From Bradyrhizobium sp. AUGA SZCCT0283 (GTDB lineage Bacteria; Pseudomonadota; Alphaproteobacteria; Rhizobiales; Xanthobacteraceae): DNA of 64,000 nucleotides. Where the stretch lies: NCBI RefSeq assembly GCF_018130385.1, contig NZ_JAFCLU010000004.1, positions 186,001-250,000 of the forward strand. The letters run 5' to 3'. The notes beneath the pieces are model-generated. The model was given only the letters and a program-made list of their open reading frames with translations, did not search any database and had not been told where the DNA came from. Shown here one piece after another: positions 55,026 to 63,161 of this stretch. The position numbers and the translations under genes are program-made. Within the stretch, counting starts at the first letter, position 1. Each line of letters begins with the position of its first letter.

Positions 55026-56585
55026 GTGACTACGGTGCAAAAACTCATTCTTGGCTCGGCGGCAGGCTTGGTCGCCATGAGCGGGGCACAAGCGGCGGAC
55101 CTCCCGGTCAAGGCCAAGGCCGTCGAATATGTCAGAATCTGTTCGCTTTACGGCGCCGGCTACTTCTACATCCCGGGCACCGACACCTGCATCAAGCTAG
55201 GCGGTTATCTGCGCGTCGACACCACCTTCAACGGCGGCGCCGCCCACGGCCAGCCGGCCTGGAATGGCAATTCTGGTCAGCAGAATCGCTACCGCGATAA
55301 CTTCATCTCCCGTTCCCGCATGGCGTTCACGATCGATACCCGCACCGCCACCGAATACGGGGTGGTTCGTACGTTCGGCCAGGTGGACATCCAGTTCACG
55401 AGTCCCGACGGAACCGCAGCGTTTACCGGCGTCCCGAGTCCGTTCAGCATCGCGACCGAATATATGTTCATCCAGTTCGCCGGCTTCACCTTCGGCAAGT
55501 CCGCATCGGCCTATGCCACGCCGTGGCAGGGTTTCCCCGGCAATATCAATGCGAGCCTACTCGGGGGGCATACCACCGACACCGGCATCAACAACATCCA
55601 ATACACCGCCGAATTCGGCAACGGTGTATCGGGCAGCATAGGCCTTGAAGAGCCGGTAGTATGGGATCGCACGTCGGTCTATAATTTGGGCATTCCCGGA
55701 GCGATCGGCGCCAACGGTACCGGCGCGAATGCCTATGCCGGAGTGCGCGCTCCCGACGTCGTTGGCAACATCCGCGTCGACCAGGCTTGGGGCTTGTTCC
55801 AGATTTCGGCGGCCGCGCATGAGGTGAGCGGTTCTTACAACATTCTGGGCGCTGGAGCTGCGCCGACTGTCCTGTCCGAAATCAGCGGTCACCCCGAGGC
55901 CAAGTGGGGAGGATCGGTGATGGCTGCGCTGCAGCTCAAGAACCTGCCCACCGGAGCCGGCGACGACATCAAGTTCGACGCGAGCTACGCAAAAGGCCGT
56001 ACCAAAGCTGTGATCTCCACCAGTTCGGCATCGCCTAGTTTTGCGATGTCCGGCAGCAGCGGCTTTGCCTACGAGAGCGTTGGCTTTGGCGCCACGACGG
56101 ACGGGGTCTACCTCCCCGGCGCCGGCGGCACCGGCGGTATCGTCCTGACCACGGCCTGGGGCGTCCGCGGCGCATTCAATCACAACTGGGACCCATACTG
56201 GTCGACCAGCCTGTTCGGCGGTTACTCCGCCGTCAGGTATGACGGTGGTGCGAACGATAATCTGCTGGGCGCGGGAACCACGACGGCCAAAGGCGCTTAT
56301 TGCGCCGCCTTCGCCGCCAGCCACCCGGGTCAGGCCTTGGCCGGCAATGCCGCCGGTGCCTACACCTGTAACCCCGACTTCAACGTCTCGCAGCTCGGTG
56401 TCATTACCCGCTGGACCCCGGTCAAGAACCTGACGTTCTCGGGCGAAGTCCAATGGTTCCATCTCGACCAGAAGATGTCGGGCTCCTCGGTATTCGCGGC
56501 GACCGCTCCGAAGCCGTCCGCGCTCTACGAGTTCAAGGATCAGGACACGGTCCTGCTTCAGCTCCGCGCCCAGCGTAACTTCTGA
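55026..56585 (+). CDS. Porin (Bradyrhizobium-type outer membrane protein)
   Basis: A 519-residue outer-membrane beta-barrel porin. Signal peptide TTVQKLILGSAAGLVAMSG, cleaved at AQA-ADLPVKAKAVEYVRIC, then YGAGYFYIPGTDTCIKLGGY, a near-constant start of this family. Beta strands continue with alternating aromatic ends to the final LLQLRAQRNF, ending in Phe as expected for barrel assembly. Start GTG at 55026 is inferred from the signal peptide; ATG at 54981 would add a short extra segment. A 9-base terminator hairpin follows at 56598. General diffusion pore for small solutes. Confidence 0.94.
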   Translation: MTTVQKLILGSAAGLVAMSGAQAADLPVKAKAVEYVRICSLYGAGYFYIPGTDTCIKLGGYLRVDTTFNGGAAHGQPAWNGNSGQQNRYRDNFISRSRMAFTIDTRTATEYGVVRTFGQVDIQFTSPDGTAAFTGVPSPFSIATEYMFIQFAGFTFGKSASAYATPWQGFPGNINASLLGGHTTDTGINNIQYTAEFGNGVSGSIGLEEPVVWDRTSVYNLGIPGAIGANGTGANAYAGVRAPDVVGNIRVDQAWGLFQISAAAHEVSGSYNILGAGAAPTVLSEISGHPEAKWGGSVMAALQLKNLPTGAGDDIKFDASYAKGRTKAVISTSSASPSFAMSGSSGFAYESVGFGATTDGVYLPGAGGTGGIVLTTAWGVRGAFNHNWDPYWSTSLFGGYSAVRYDGGANDNLLGAGTTTAKGAYCAAFAASHPGQALAGNAAGAYTCNPDFNVSQLGVITRWTPVKNLTFSGEVQWFHLDQKMSGSSVFAATAPKPSALYEFKDQDTVLLQLRAQRNF

Positions 56586-56597
56586 GAACGACCTCCC

Positions 56598-56621
56598 GGA
56601 CCGGGCCGTTGTGCCCGGTCC
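56598..56621 (+). terminator. Hairpin terminator after the porin gene
   Basis: GGACCGGGC - CGTTGT - GCCCGGTCC, a perfect 9-base GC stem 12 bases after the porin stop. The downstream T content is weak, so termination may be partial or Rho-assisted. Confidence 0.7.
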
Positions 56622-56650
56622 CTCGTTCAACGCCGCGGCGGGGCGGGCAA

Positions 56651-56818
56651 CTACCTCGCTTCGCTGCGGCGACTGAACATCGCGGCCATCAGGCCGAGGA
56701 TGTGATCCATGATACGGTGCTTCGCGGCCGCCGACCGGTAGGCGATACGCCGCTTGTCGGTCTCCTCGTGCAGGAGGCCGATGTAATTCCTTCCCGTTTT
56801 GCGCTTCTGCGCTGTCAT
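56651..56818 (-). CDS. Small basic hypothetical protein (55 aa)
   Basis: Begins MTAQKRKTGRNYIGLLHEET and ends KHRIMDHILGLMAAMFSRRS EAR. Very basic, with a short hydrophobic patch (ILGLMAAMF). GTGAGGCAG lies just upstream of the ATG at 56816-56818. Similar small basic proteins occur in Bradyrhizobium; whether it is expressed is unknown. It lies on the strand opposite the porin and the pilin. Confidence 0.45.
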   Translation of the reverse strand: MTAQKRKTGRNYIGLLHEETDKRRIAYRSAAAKHRIMDHILGLMAAMFSRRSEAR

Positions 56819-57034
56819 CTGCCTCACTCTGCAAGACGCCGATCGGGCGACGATGGACGGGCGGTGCGCAATCGATGGTAAATTTTCCGTACCGTATGAT
56901 TCCGGGTCGCGCGGATTCTTCGTCGGCCTTAATCGATCGTTCATTCTGTTCGTCAAGGCCTCTTCAACCGCTCTCGTCTAGAGTTTAACAAGTATGGCGC
57001 GGGAGTTCGGGGGAGCGTCGACAGGAGTTTGTCT

Positions 57035-57199
57035 ATGCGTCGATTATTGGCACGATTTGTCGACGATGAGTGCGGTGCTACCGCCATCGAATATTGCCTC
57101 ATTGCGGCCGGCATCAGCATCGTGATCGTCACCGCGGTGAACGGTGTCGGCAGCATGCTGAGCACGAAATTCGTCGACGTCAGCGCCTCGATCAAGTAG
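57035..57199 (+). CDS. Flp-family type IVb pilin
   Basis: A 54-residue pilin subunit of Flp (tight-adherence) pili: MRRLLARFVDDECGATAIEY then the hydrophobic core LIAAGISIVIVTAVNGVG and STKFVDVSASIK. Prepilin processing is expected between Gly and Ala (CG/ATAIEY, with Glu at +5 and Tyr at +6). Unusual is Cys in place of Gly after the Glu-Tyr pair (EYCLIAAG). AGGAG precedes the ATG at 57035. It stands alone; tad/cpa assembly genes must be elsewhere. Confidence 0.9.
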   Translation: MRRLLARFVDDECGATAIEYCLIAAGISIVIVTAVNGVGSMLSTKFVDVSASIK

Positions 57200-57281
57200 C
57201 GGGGGTTCGGCGGCCTCCACCCATGCAGGAGCCGCTGCTCGGGCCACCCCCGACAGGGGCGGGGGCAGCGATTGGAGCCGG

Positions 57282-57518
57282 CTAGTCTTCTTTCCCGTCC
57301 GCGTTGAGCGCCCGCATCACAGCGATCCGCGCGAACATCAGCCAGCCACCGCCGGTCTCGGCCGCATTGATCAGATTCTCGACCGCGGTCTGCCAGTGCG
57401 CCTCGTGCTGCACTTTTTCCGGCAATGCCATGACATAGTCGGCGGCCTGCTGCAGCGTCACGAGCCTGCGGCCGCCGCGAAGCGGTATCGGGTCATCGAA
57501 CGGGGTTGACCAGGGCAT
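57282..57518 (-). CDS. DUF982 protein
   Basis: A 78-residue cytosolic protein of DUF982, small alpha/beta proteins widespread in rhizobia, often in many copies. Features include RLVTLQQAADYVMALPE, WQTAVENLINAAETGG and the final GWLMFARIAVMRALN. Function unknown. It follows Ku on the same strand (Ku stop is 36 bases upstream) and may share its transcript. Confidence 0.8.
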   Translation of the reverse strand: MPWSTPFDDPIPLRGGRRLVTLQQAADYVMALPEKVQHEAHWQTAVENLINAAETGGGWLMFARIAVMRALNADGKED

Positions 57519-57554
57519 CGCGCGCTAGATGATGCTATGGCGCTCCTTGCCCAA

Positions 57555-58532
57555 TCATCCGGCCTTCTTGGTGCGGGCGGCTGATCGCACCGGCTTCTCG
57601 GCCTTCTTCGGCGCTTCCTTAACTGTTTCCTTGGCCGTCTCCTTGGCGGCGCGCTTGCCGCCGCCGCTGATCGGCAACAGCATCTCGCGCTGGCCGGCAG
57701 CGGCCTTCTTCGGCTTCTTGCCTTTGTTTTTGGCGGCGGCAGGGGCGGCCTGCTTTTCGCTGGCGAGGCTGCGCTTGAGCGCGTCCATCAGGTTGATGAC
57801 GTTGCCGGCCGTTTTCGGTGCAGCCTTCGCTGTGGTGCTCAGGCCGTTGCGCTTCTTGTTGATCAGGTCGATCAGCGCCTGCTCGTAACGGTCCTCGAAC
57901 TGCTCGGGGTCGAATGAAGCGGATTTCTGCTCGACGATATGCCTTGCCAGATCAAGCATATCCTTGGTGATCTTCACGTCCTGGATATCGTCGAAATATT
58001 CCGTCTCGCTGCGCACCTCGTAGGGGTAACGCAGCAGCGTTCCCATCAGTCCCTTGTCGAGCGGCTCCAGCGCGATGATGTGCTCGCGGTTGGTCAGCAC
58101 CACGCGTCCGATCGCGACCTTGTTCATGCTGCGGATGGTTTCGCGGATCACCGCGAATGCGTCGTGGCCGACCTTGCCGTCCGGCACGAGGTAGTAGGGC
58201 CGAATCAGATAGCGGCCGTCGATATCGGATCTCGGAACGAATTCGTCGATCTCGATGGTGCGGGTCGATTCCAGCGCGATGTCTTCTAGCTCGTCCTTCG
58301 ACACCTCAATGTAGGTGTCGGTGTCGATCTTGTAGCCCTTCATGATGTCGTCGTTGGCAACTTCCTCGCCGGTCTCGGCGTCGACCTTGGCGTATTTGAT
58401 GCGGTGGCCGGTCTTGCGGTTGATCTGGTTGAACGAGACCTTCTCCGTATCCGACGTCGCCGGATAGAGGGCGACCGGACAGGTCACGAGCGAAAGACGC
58501 AGAAAACCCTTCCAATTGGCGCGGGGGGCCAT
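57555..58532 (-). CDS. Ku protein (non-homologous end joining)
   Basis: A 325-residue bacterial Ku homodimer subunit that binds DNA double-strand ends and recruits LigD. It matches the family from the start: WKGFLRLSLVTCPVALYPAT, FNQINRKTGHRIKYAKVDAE, EIDEFVPRSDIDGRYLIRPY, RYPYEVRSETEYFDDI and DLARHIVEQKSASFDPEQFE. The Lys/Ala-rich C-tail (GKKPKKAAAGQ) aids DNA binding. Start ATG at 58530-58532. No ligD is adjacent; Bradyrhizobium genomes usually have several ku genes, so this is likely one paralogue. Confidence 0.95.
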   Translation of the reverse strand: MAPRANWKGFLRLSLVTCPVALYPATSDTEKVSFNQINRKTGHRIKYAKVDAETGEEVANDDIMKGYKIDTDTYIEVSKDELEDIALESTRTIEIDEFVPRSDIDGRYLIRPYYLVPDGKVGHDAFAVIRETIRSMNKVAIGRVVLTNREHIIALEPLDKGLMGTLLRYPYEVRSETEYFDDIQDVKITKDMLDLARHIVEQKSASFDPEQFEDRYEQALIDLINKKRNGLSTTAKAAPKTAGNVINLMDALKRSLASEKQAAPAAAKNKGKKPKKAAAGQREMLLPISGGGKRAAKETAKETVKEAPKKAEKPVRSAARTKKAG

Positions 58533-58793
58533 GGCTACTCCGAAAAAAACGCAACAGACGACCGGCAAGGATACCATCGGATGCTCCCGTCTCAAACACG
58601 GCGGGACACGGAATCGCGGAACGGCGTTAACCGCCGAACGGCCCCGTTCTGCGGCCGGCCTGCGACCTTTTTGCCGCTGCTGCCGCGTGGCGCGGCCCAA
58701 AGGGTCGGAACATCACTTCCGATCATGCGTTGCTTTAACCGGCGGTGTCGACGCATTCGCTGGCATTACAGGCACTTACTCGAAGAGGTCCCC

Positions 58794-58946
58794 ATGGCAA
58801 CGCAACGACATGGCCAAATCATCGAAACCCCGACCGAGGCGCGCCAGGCCGAACCCGGCCCGTCGGTGCTCGCGCTCCTGACGGTTTCGACCGGGCTCGC
58901 GGTCCTGATCCTGGGCATCGTCTGGTTCGTATTCTTCCGCACGTGA
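58794..58946 (+). CDS. Small single-span membrane protein (50 aa)
   Basis: Begins MATQRHGQIIETPTEARQAE and has one membrane helix (residues 27-47, LLTVSTGLAVLILGIVWFVF), ending FFRT. GAAGAGGTCCCC precedes the ATG at 58794, a good ribosome site. N-terminus polar, C-terminus just the helix, so it should be a bitopic inner-membrane protein. Divergent from Ku. Seen in Bradyrhizobium; function unknown. Confidence 0.65.
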   Translation: MATQRHGQIIETPTEARQAEPGPSVLALLTVSTGLAVLILGIVWFVFFRT

Positions 58947-59218
58947 GCGACCGACCGGGTGACGCGATCGGGCTCGCCCGCCGCCTGGGGACGGGAAGCG
59001 TGCCGCCTTTTCGGAAGTTGTCGACGCATGCGACCTGCCGGGCCCCCCTTGGGGCGGTTAATTGGCCATGCTAGGCGTTCGGCTTGCGGCCATGCCCGGC
59101 CGCCGAATGCGTTATGACGAAAAAGTAACATTGCCCTGTGCCCTCGTTCATGGCCCGTTCACGCCGGTGGGCCTCATCTTGAGATCTGATATCGTGGGGC
59201 TCATTTTTGGAGGCCAGC

Positions 59219-59890
59219 TTGCGCCTGCTCGTTGTTGAGGACGATCCGGATCTCAACCGTCAGCTTACGACGGCTTTGACGGATGCCGGTTATGTGGTCG
59301 ATCGCGCGTTCGACGGTGAGGAAGGGCATTTCCTCGGTGACAGCGAACCTTATGACGCCGTCGTGCTCGACATCGGGCTGCCCAAGATGGACGGTATCTC
59401 GGTTCTGGAGGCGTGGCGCCGCGGCGGCCGCGCGATGCCGGTCCTGATCCTCACCGCGCGCGACCGCTGGAGCGACAAGGTGCAGGGGTTTGACGCCGGC
59501 GCCGACGACTACGTCGCCAAGCCGTTTCACCTCGAAGAAGTACTGGCGCGAATTCGCGCGCTGCTGCGCCGCTCCACCGGCCACGCCCAGTCCGAACTGA
59601 CCTGCGGTCCGGTCTCGCTGGATACGCGCACCGGCCGCGTCAGCGTCTCCGGCAATCCGATCAAGATGACCTCGCACGAATATCGCCTGCTGGCCTACCT
59701 GATGCATCATACCGGGCGCGTGGTGTCGCGCACCGAACTGGTCGAGCATCTCTACGACCAGGACTTCGACCGCGACTCCAACACCATCGAAGTGTTCGTC
59801 GGCCGCATCCGCAAGAAACTCGACGTCGACATCATCCAGACCGTGCGCGGGCTTGGCTATCTGCTGACGCCGCCGTCACCCGGCACCTGA
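59219..59890 (+). CDS. OmpR/PhoP-family response regulator (FeuP-like)
   Basis: A 223-residue response regulator: receiver (LLVVEDDPDLNRQL, Asp in AVVLDIGLPKMDG, Lys in YVAKPFHLEEVLARI) plus a winged-helix DNA-binding domain (MTSHEYRLLAYLMHHTGRVV; NTIEVFVGRIRKKLDVDI). It resembles the alphaproteobacterial PhoP/FeuP group, which controls envelope and iron-related genes; that name is inference. Start is TTG at 59219, five bases after GGAGG; a TTG at 59207 is further upstream but lacks a site. A sensor kinase follows. Confidence 0.88.
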   Translation: MRLLVVEDDPDLNRQLTTALTDAGYVVDRAFDGEEGHFLGDSEPYDAVVLDIGLPKMDGISVLEAWRRGGRAMPVLILTARDRWSDKVQGFDAGADDYVAKPFHLEEVLARIRALLRRSTGHAQSELTCGPVSLDTRTGRVSVSGNPIKMTSHEYRLLAYLMHHTGRVVSRTELVEHLYDQDFDRDSNTIEVFVGRIRKKLDVDIIQTVRGLGYLLTPPSPGT

Positions 59891-59910
59891 TGAGCCTTGC
59901 TCTTTTATTC

Positions 59911-59986
59911 GAGCATGATCTTATCCGAAGGCCAGTCTCCATCCGCAGGATTGGAGCCTGGGGATACGCTTTTCGGGACCTTGCTC
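59911..59986. repeat. Imperfect palindromic repeat between regulator and kinase
   Basis: GAGCATGATCTTATCCGAA (59911-59929) pairs imperfectly with TTTTCGGGACCTTGCTC (59970-59986). Similar GAGCATGATC...TTCGGGA palindromes are common intergenic elements in Bradyrhizobium and relatives. The open frame of the kinase reads through it, which makes an N-terminal extension of 33 residues that is not protein-like. Confidence 0.7.
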
Positions 59987-59988
59987 TG

Positions 59989-61362
59989 ATGCGCGGAAGT
60001 TCGCTCGCCACGCGGTTGTTCCTGTCGGCGACCGCGTGGGTGGTCGTGATCCTGGTCATAACAGGCGTGATCCTGTCGTCGGTCTATCGGAACGCGACCG
60101 AGCGCGCCTTCGACCGCCGCCTCAACCTCTACCTCCGCACCCTGATCGCCGAAGTCGCGACCCCGGACGAGCCGCCCGACCACCAGTTCCAGTCGCTCGG
60201 TGAGCCGCTGTTCGAATTGCCCCTGTCGGGCTGGTACTGGCAGATCGTCCGTACCGACGAGAAGGCCGAGACGCGGGCGTCGCGTTCGCTATGGGACAAG
60301 AAGCTGCCGAAGCTCGAGGAGATCGGCGCGGAGCTGACCCCGGCCGGCATCCGTCTCGGTTACGTCGACGGGCCCGAGGGCCAGAGTCTGCGGATCGTCG
60401 AGCGGCCGGTCGACCTCGGTGTCGACGGCAAATTCCTGGTCAGCGTGGCGGGTGACGCATCGGAGATTTTCGACGAGATCCGTGCCTTCGACTATTACCT
60501 CGGCGGCACCTTCGCCGCGCTCGGTATCGTGCTGCTCCTGACCACGATCTTCCAGGTCCGTTTCGGGCTGGCGCCGCTCAAGCGCATTTCGGAATCGATC
60601 GCCGACATCCGCTCCGGCCGCGCCGAACGGCTGGAAGGCGAGTTTCCCGTCGAGATCGCGCCTCTGGCGCGCGAGACCAACGCGCTGATCGACGCCAACC
60701 GCGAGATCGTCGAGCGCGCGCGTACCCATGTCGGCAATCTCGCCCACGCCATCAAGACGCCGCTCTCCGTCATCGTCAACGAGGCTTCCGCCCATGCGGT
60801 AGATCCCTTTGCCAGCAAGGTCTTGGAGCAGGCCGATGTGATGCGGGATCAAGTGGCGCATCATCTGGAACGGGCGCGCATCGCCGCGCGCGTCACCATC
60901 GTCGGTACCGTCACCGAGGTCGCGCCCGCCATCGAGGCGCTGCGGCGGACCATGGAAAAGATCCATCGCGATCGCGGCATCACGATCGCGGCGAAGGCCG
61001 ATCCCTTGGCCAAGTTCCGCGGCGAGCGCCAGGACCTCGAGGAGATGGCCGGCAATCTGGTCGACAATGCCTGCAAATGGGCGGCCTCGCAGGTCTTCAT
61101 CGAGGTGAGGGTGGAGCCGCCGTCAGAGCCCCGTACCGGGCCCCGGCTCCGGATCATTGTCGATGACGATGGCCGCGGATTGTCCGCCGCCGAGCGCGCG
61201 CAGGTGTCCCGGCGTGGCCAGCGCCTGGACGAGTCCAAGCCGGGGTCCGGGCTCGGGCTTTCGATCGTGGTCGATCTCGCCGGCCTCTATGGCGGCAGCC
61301 TTGTCCTGGGCGACGCCCCGATCGGCGGGTTGCGGGCGGAACTGGTGCTGCCGGGGGTCTGA
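59989..61362 (+). CDS. Sensor histidine kinase (PhoQ/FeuQ-like)
   Basis: A 457-residue inner-membrane sensor. Helix 1 (residues 8-33, LFLSATAWVVVILVITGVIL), a periplasmic sensor domain of about 150 residues, helix 2 (about 170-190), HAMP-like linker (RFGLAPLKRISESIADI), HisKA with the His in NLAHAIKTPLSVIVNEASA, and HATPase with DDDGRGLS and GSGLGLSIVVDLAGLYGG. The ATG at 59989 (MRGSSLATRLFL) matches the membrane segment; the upstream in-frame ATG at 59890 is excluded because it reads through a repeat. It pairs with the regulator 98 bases upstream. Confidence 0.9.
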   Translation: MRGSSLATRLFLSATAWVVVILVITGVILSSVYRNATERAFDRRLNLYLRTLIAEVATPDEPPDHQFQSLGEPLFELPLSGWYWQIVRTDEKAETRASRSLWDKKLPKLEEIGAELTPAGIRLGYVDGPEGQSLRIVERPVDLGVDGKFLVSVAGDASEIFDEIRAFDYYLGGTFAALGIVLLLTTIFQVRFGLAPLKRISESIADIRSGRAERLEGEFPVEIAPLARETNALIDANREIVERARTHVGNLAHAIKTPLSVIVNEASAHAVDPFASKVLEQADVMRDQVAHHLERARIAARVTIVGTVTEVAPAIEALRRTMEKIHRDRGITIAAKADPLAKFRGERQDLEEMAGNLVDNACKWAASQVFIEVRVEPPSEPRTGPRLRIIVDDDGRGLSAAERAQVSRRGQRLDESKPGSGLGLSIVVDLAGLYGGSLVLGDAPIGGLRAELVLPGV

Positions 61363-61435
61363 ACGCCTCGCCGGCCGATTACCTGTGGTTGAGGGGGCGG
61401 TATCCGGCAATGCCCGGGGTTGATTTCGTTATTCC

Positions 61436-61450
61436 TAAACGACTTCTTAA
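61436..61450 (+). promoter_or_regulatory. Weak CtrA-like motif
   Basis: TAAA-CGACTTC-TTAA, one mismatch from TTAA-N7-TTAA, about 74 bases before the ATG at 61524. Single motif, so chance is possible. Confidence 0.25.
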
Positions 61451-61523
61451 CGCGCACGCTTCTAGGATTGGCGGCGGACGCGCCTTGCCGTCCGCATGAC
61501 ACACGCATATCCACACCAGGCCA

Positions 61524-62930
61524 ATGAGCCAGACATCGACCGAGCGGCTGAGGGACTATCTCGCCCAGCTCCCGCCCCAATCGCAGGCGCTGCTGATGCG
61601 GGAGTTCGAGCGCGCCATTGAGCGCGGCGAGGACATAGCCGTCGCCAATTTCGTGCTCGAGCAACTTCGCAAGGTCGTGCGCGGAACCGAGGAAGACGAC
61701 GAGGCGCGTCCGCGGACCGACGATCCGGCGCGCCTGTTGTATGGTCCGCTCGAGCCTTTTCTCGTCGAGAGCAATTTTCCCGTCAGGGCCGGCCAGGTCC
61801 GGCGTGCGTCGCTGTTGCCGATCTGGCAATGGCTGGGCCGCGACGGGGCACCCGATGCCGCGCGCGCATTCGAAACCGCGCTCGCCGAGATCAGGCAGAG
61901 CGGCAGCAACGCCGGCCTCGAAGGCGCCACCCGCAAGTTCCAGCTCGCCGCAGCCGACGCGATCATCAAGATCGCCACGCCGGTCCCGGGCGACGACAGG
62001 CAGCGGGCGCTCGCCCGTATCGGCCCGCCCAATGTCGTCGAGGACTTGTTGTCGATCGGAGGCGTGCTGCGGGCGCGCGAGACGCTGGACACGCTCGGCA
62101 GCCGAATGCCCGGCCAAATGCGGGTGTTTTCGGAATCCCAGATTGCCTCGGTGGGGGCGGCGCTCAACGTTCCCTCGTTGCAGACGCCGCAATTGCTGCC
62201 GTTCGCGCTGTCGCTGATCATGCAGCGGCTGGCGCAGCCGTGGCAGATCATCCGTCTTGCGATCAAGATGGCGGCATCCGATGACGAGATTCGCGTGGCT
62301 GCCACGCCCTACGGCATCGCCGTCACGATCGCGCTGCACGATCTCTCGTTCCTCACGGCCTGCCTGCGGACGGACATCAGGCGCGGCCATTTCGACAATG
62401 TCGGCGAGCAACTGAAAGTCCTGCATGATGGCGTGCGCGGGCTGCGCACCGAACTCGATCTGCGCAACGATTCCGCATGGGGCCGCCAGCTCACCTCGAT
62501 CCGCGCCGATATTTCCAATTCGCTGCAGTCGGAGATCGAGAGCGTGCCCGGCCGGGTCCGCCGGATCCTGCGCCAGCGCGCCGACAAGGATATCGCTGCC
62601 GCGCCGAAGATCGACGCCGCGGAGGTCGAAGAGATCGCCGCCCTGATCGACTTCGTGGCGGTTTGCCGCACCTATGCCAGCGAACTCGCCATCAACGAGG
62701 TGACCTTGCGGACCTATTCCGACCTGCAGCACTACGTCGAGCGATCCACCGAGAGCCTCGTGCAGGCGCTGCGCGGCGGCGACACCAAGGCGCGCGCCTA
62801 CCGCCAGATGCAGGCCCAGGCGGCGATCCGCTTCTGCGAAATCCTGTTCGGCCATGACTATGCGTCGCTGATGAGCCGGGCGGCCGAAAATGCCGTGATC
62901 GGCGAGCGCAAATCGACCAGGGCCAGTTAG
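61524..62930 (+). CDS. Conserved hypothetical helical protein
   Basis: A 468-residue, almost entirely helical cytosolic protein. N-terminus TSTERLRDYLAQLPPQSQAL, a middle region with repeats of 20-30 residue helices (ARAFETALAEIRQSG; QLLPFALSLIMQRLAQPWQI), and a C-terminal segment ending GHDYASLMSRAAENAV. No recognised domain or catalytic motif; no membrane span. Such proteins are present in many Bradyrhizobium genomes just upstream of ccmI. Start ATG at 61524, without a strong ribosome site. Function unknown. Confidence 0.7.
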   Translation: MSQTSTERLRDYLAQLPPQSQALLMREFERAIERGEDIAVANFVLEQLRKVVRGTEEDDEARPRTDDPARLLYGPLEPFLVESNFPVRAGQVRRASLLPIWQWLGRDGAPDAARAFETALAEIRQSGSNAGLEGATRKFQLAAADAIIKIATPVPGDDRQRALARIGPPNVVEDLLSIGGVLRARETLDTLGSRMPGQMRVFSESQIASVGAALNVPSLQTPQLLPFALSLIMQRLAQPWQIIRLAIKMAASDDEIRVAATPYGIAVTIALHDLSFLTACLRTDIRRGHFDNVGEQLKVLHDGVRGLRTELDLRNDSAWGRQLTSIRADISNSLQSEIESVPGRVRRILRQRADKDIAAAPKIDAAEVEEIAALIDFVAVCRTYASELAINEVTLRTYSDLQHYVERSTESLVQALRGGDTKARAYRQMQAQAAIRFCEILFGHDYASLMSRAAENAVIGERKSTRAS

Positions 62931-62933
62931 TGT

Positions 62934-62968
62934 GCTTTCCAGCGAAGCGGGTACCGGTTCGCGTCAAA
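62934..62968. repeat. Intergenic repeat, partial copy C
   Basis: GCTTTCCAGCGAAGCGGGTA CCGGTTCGCGTCAA shares its two ends with the repeats at 22722 and 23402 but lacks their central GC-rich palindrome. It starts four bases after the stop of the upstream gene. Confidence 0.65.
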
Positions 62969-63120
62969 AATCCGGAGCCCGATTCCGATCGATCGGAACG
63001 GAAAAGCTCCAGGCTCGCGCATTCCGCTGAATCCCCGCCGACCTGACCGCCCATTCGGGTGGTTTTCTGCCGCAATTGTCAATTGCCGGGCTTGCCGCCG
63101 GTGGTGTAAAGCGGCGCATC

Positions 63121-63140
63121 GACGCTTGCCAGAAAGCGTC
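63121..63140 (+). promoter_or_regulatory. Hairpin upstream of ccmI
   Basis: GACGCTT - GCCAGA - AAGCGTC, a 7-base stem, 21 bases before the ccmI ATG at 63162. It could be a weak terminator of the upstream gene or a leader structure. Confidence 0.4.
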
Positions 63141-63161
63141 GTTCCGCCCGGGAACTGCTTG

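Noticed and set aside
61287..62855. A 522-codon minus-strand frame
   Set aside because: Lies across the ends of the kinase gene and most of the conserved helical protein on the other strand; no protein-like motifs.
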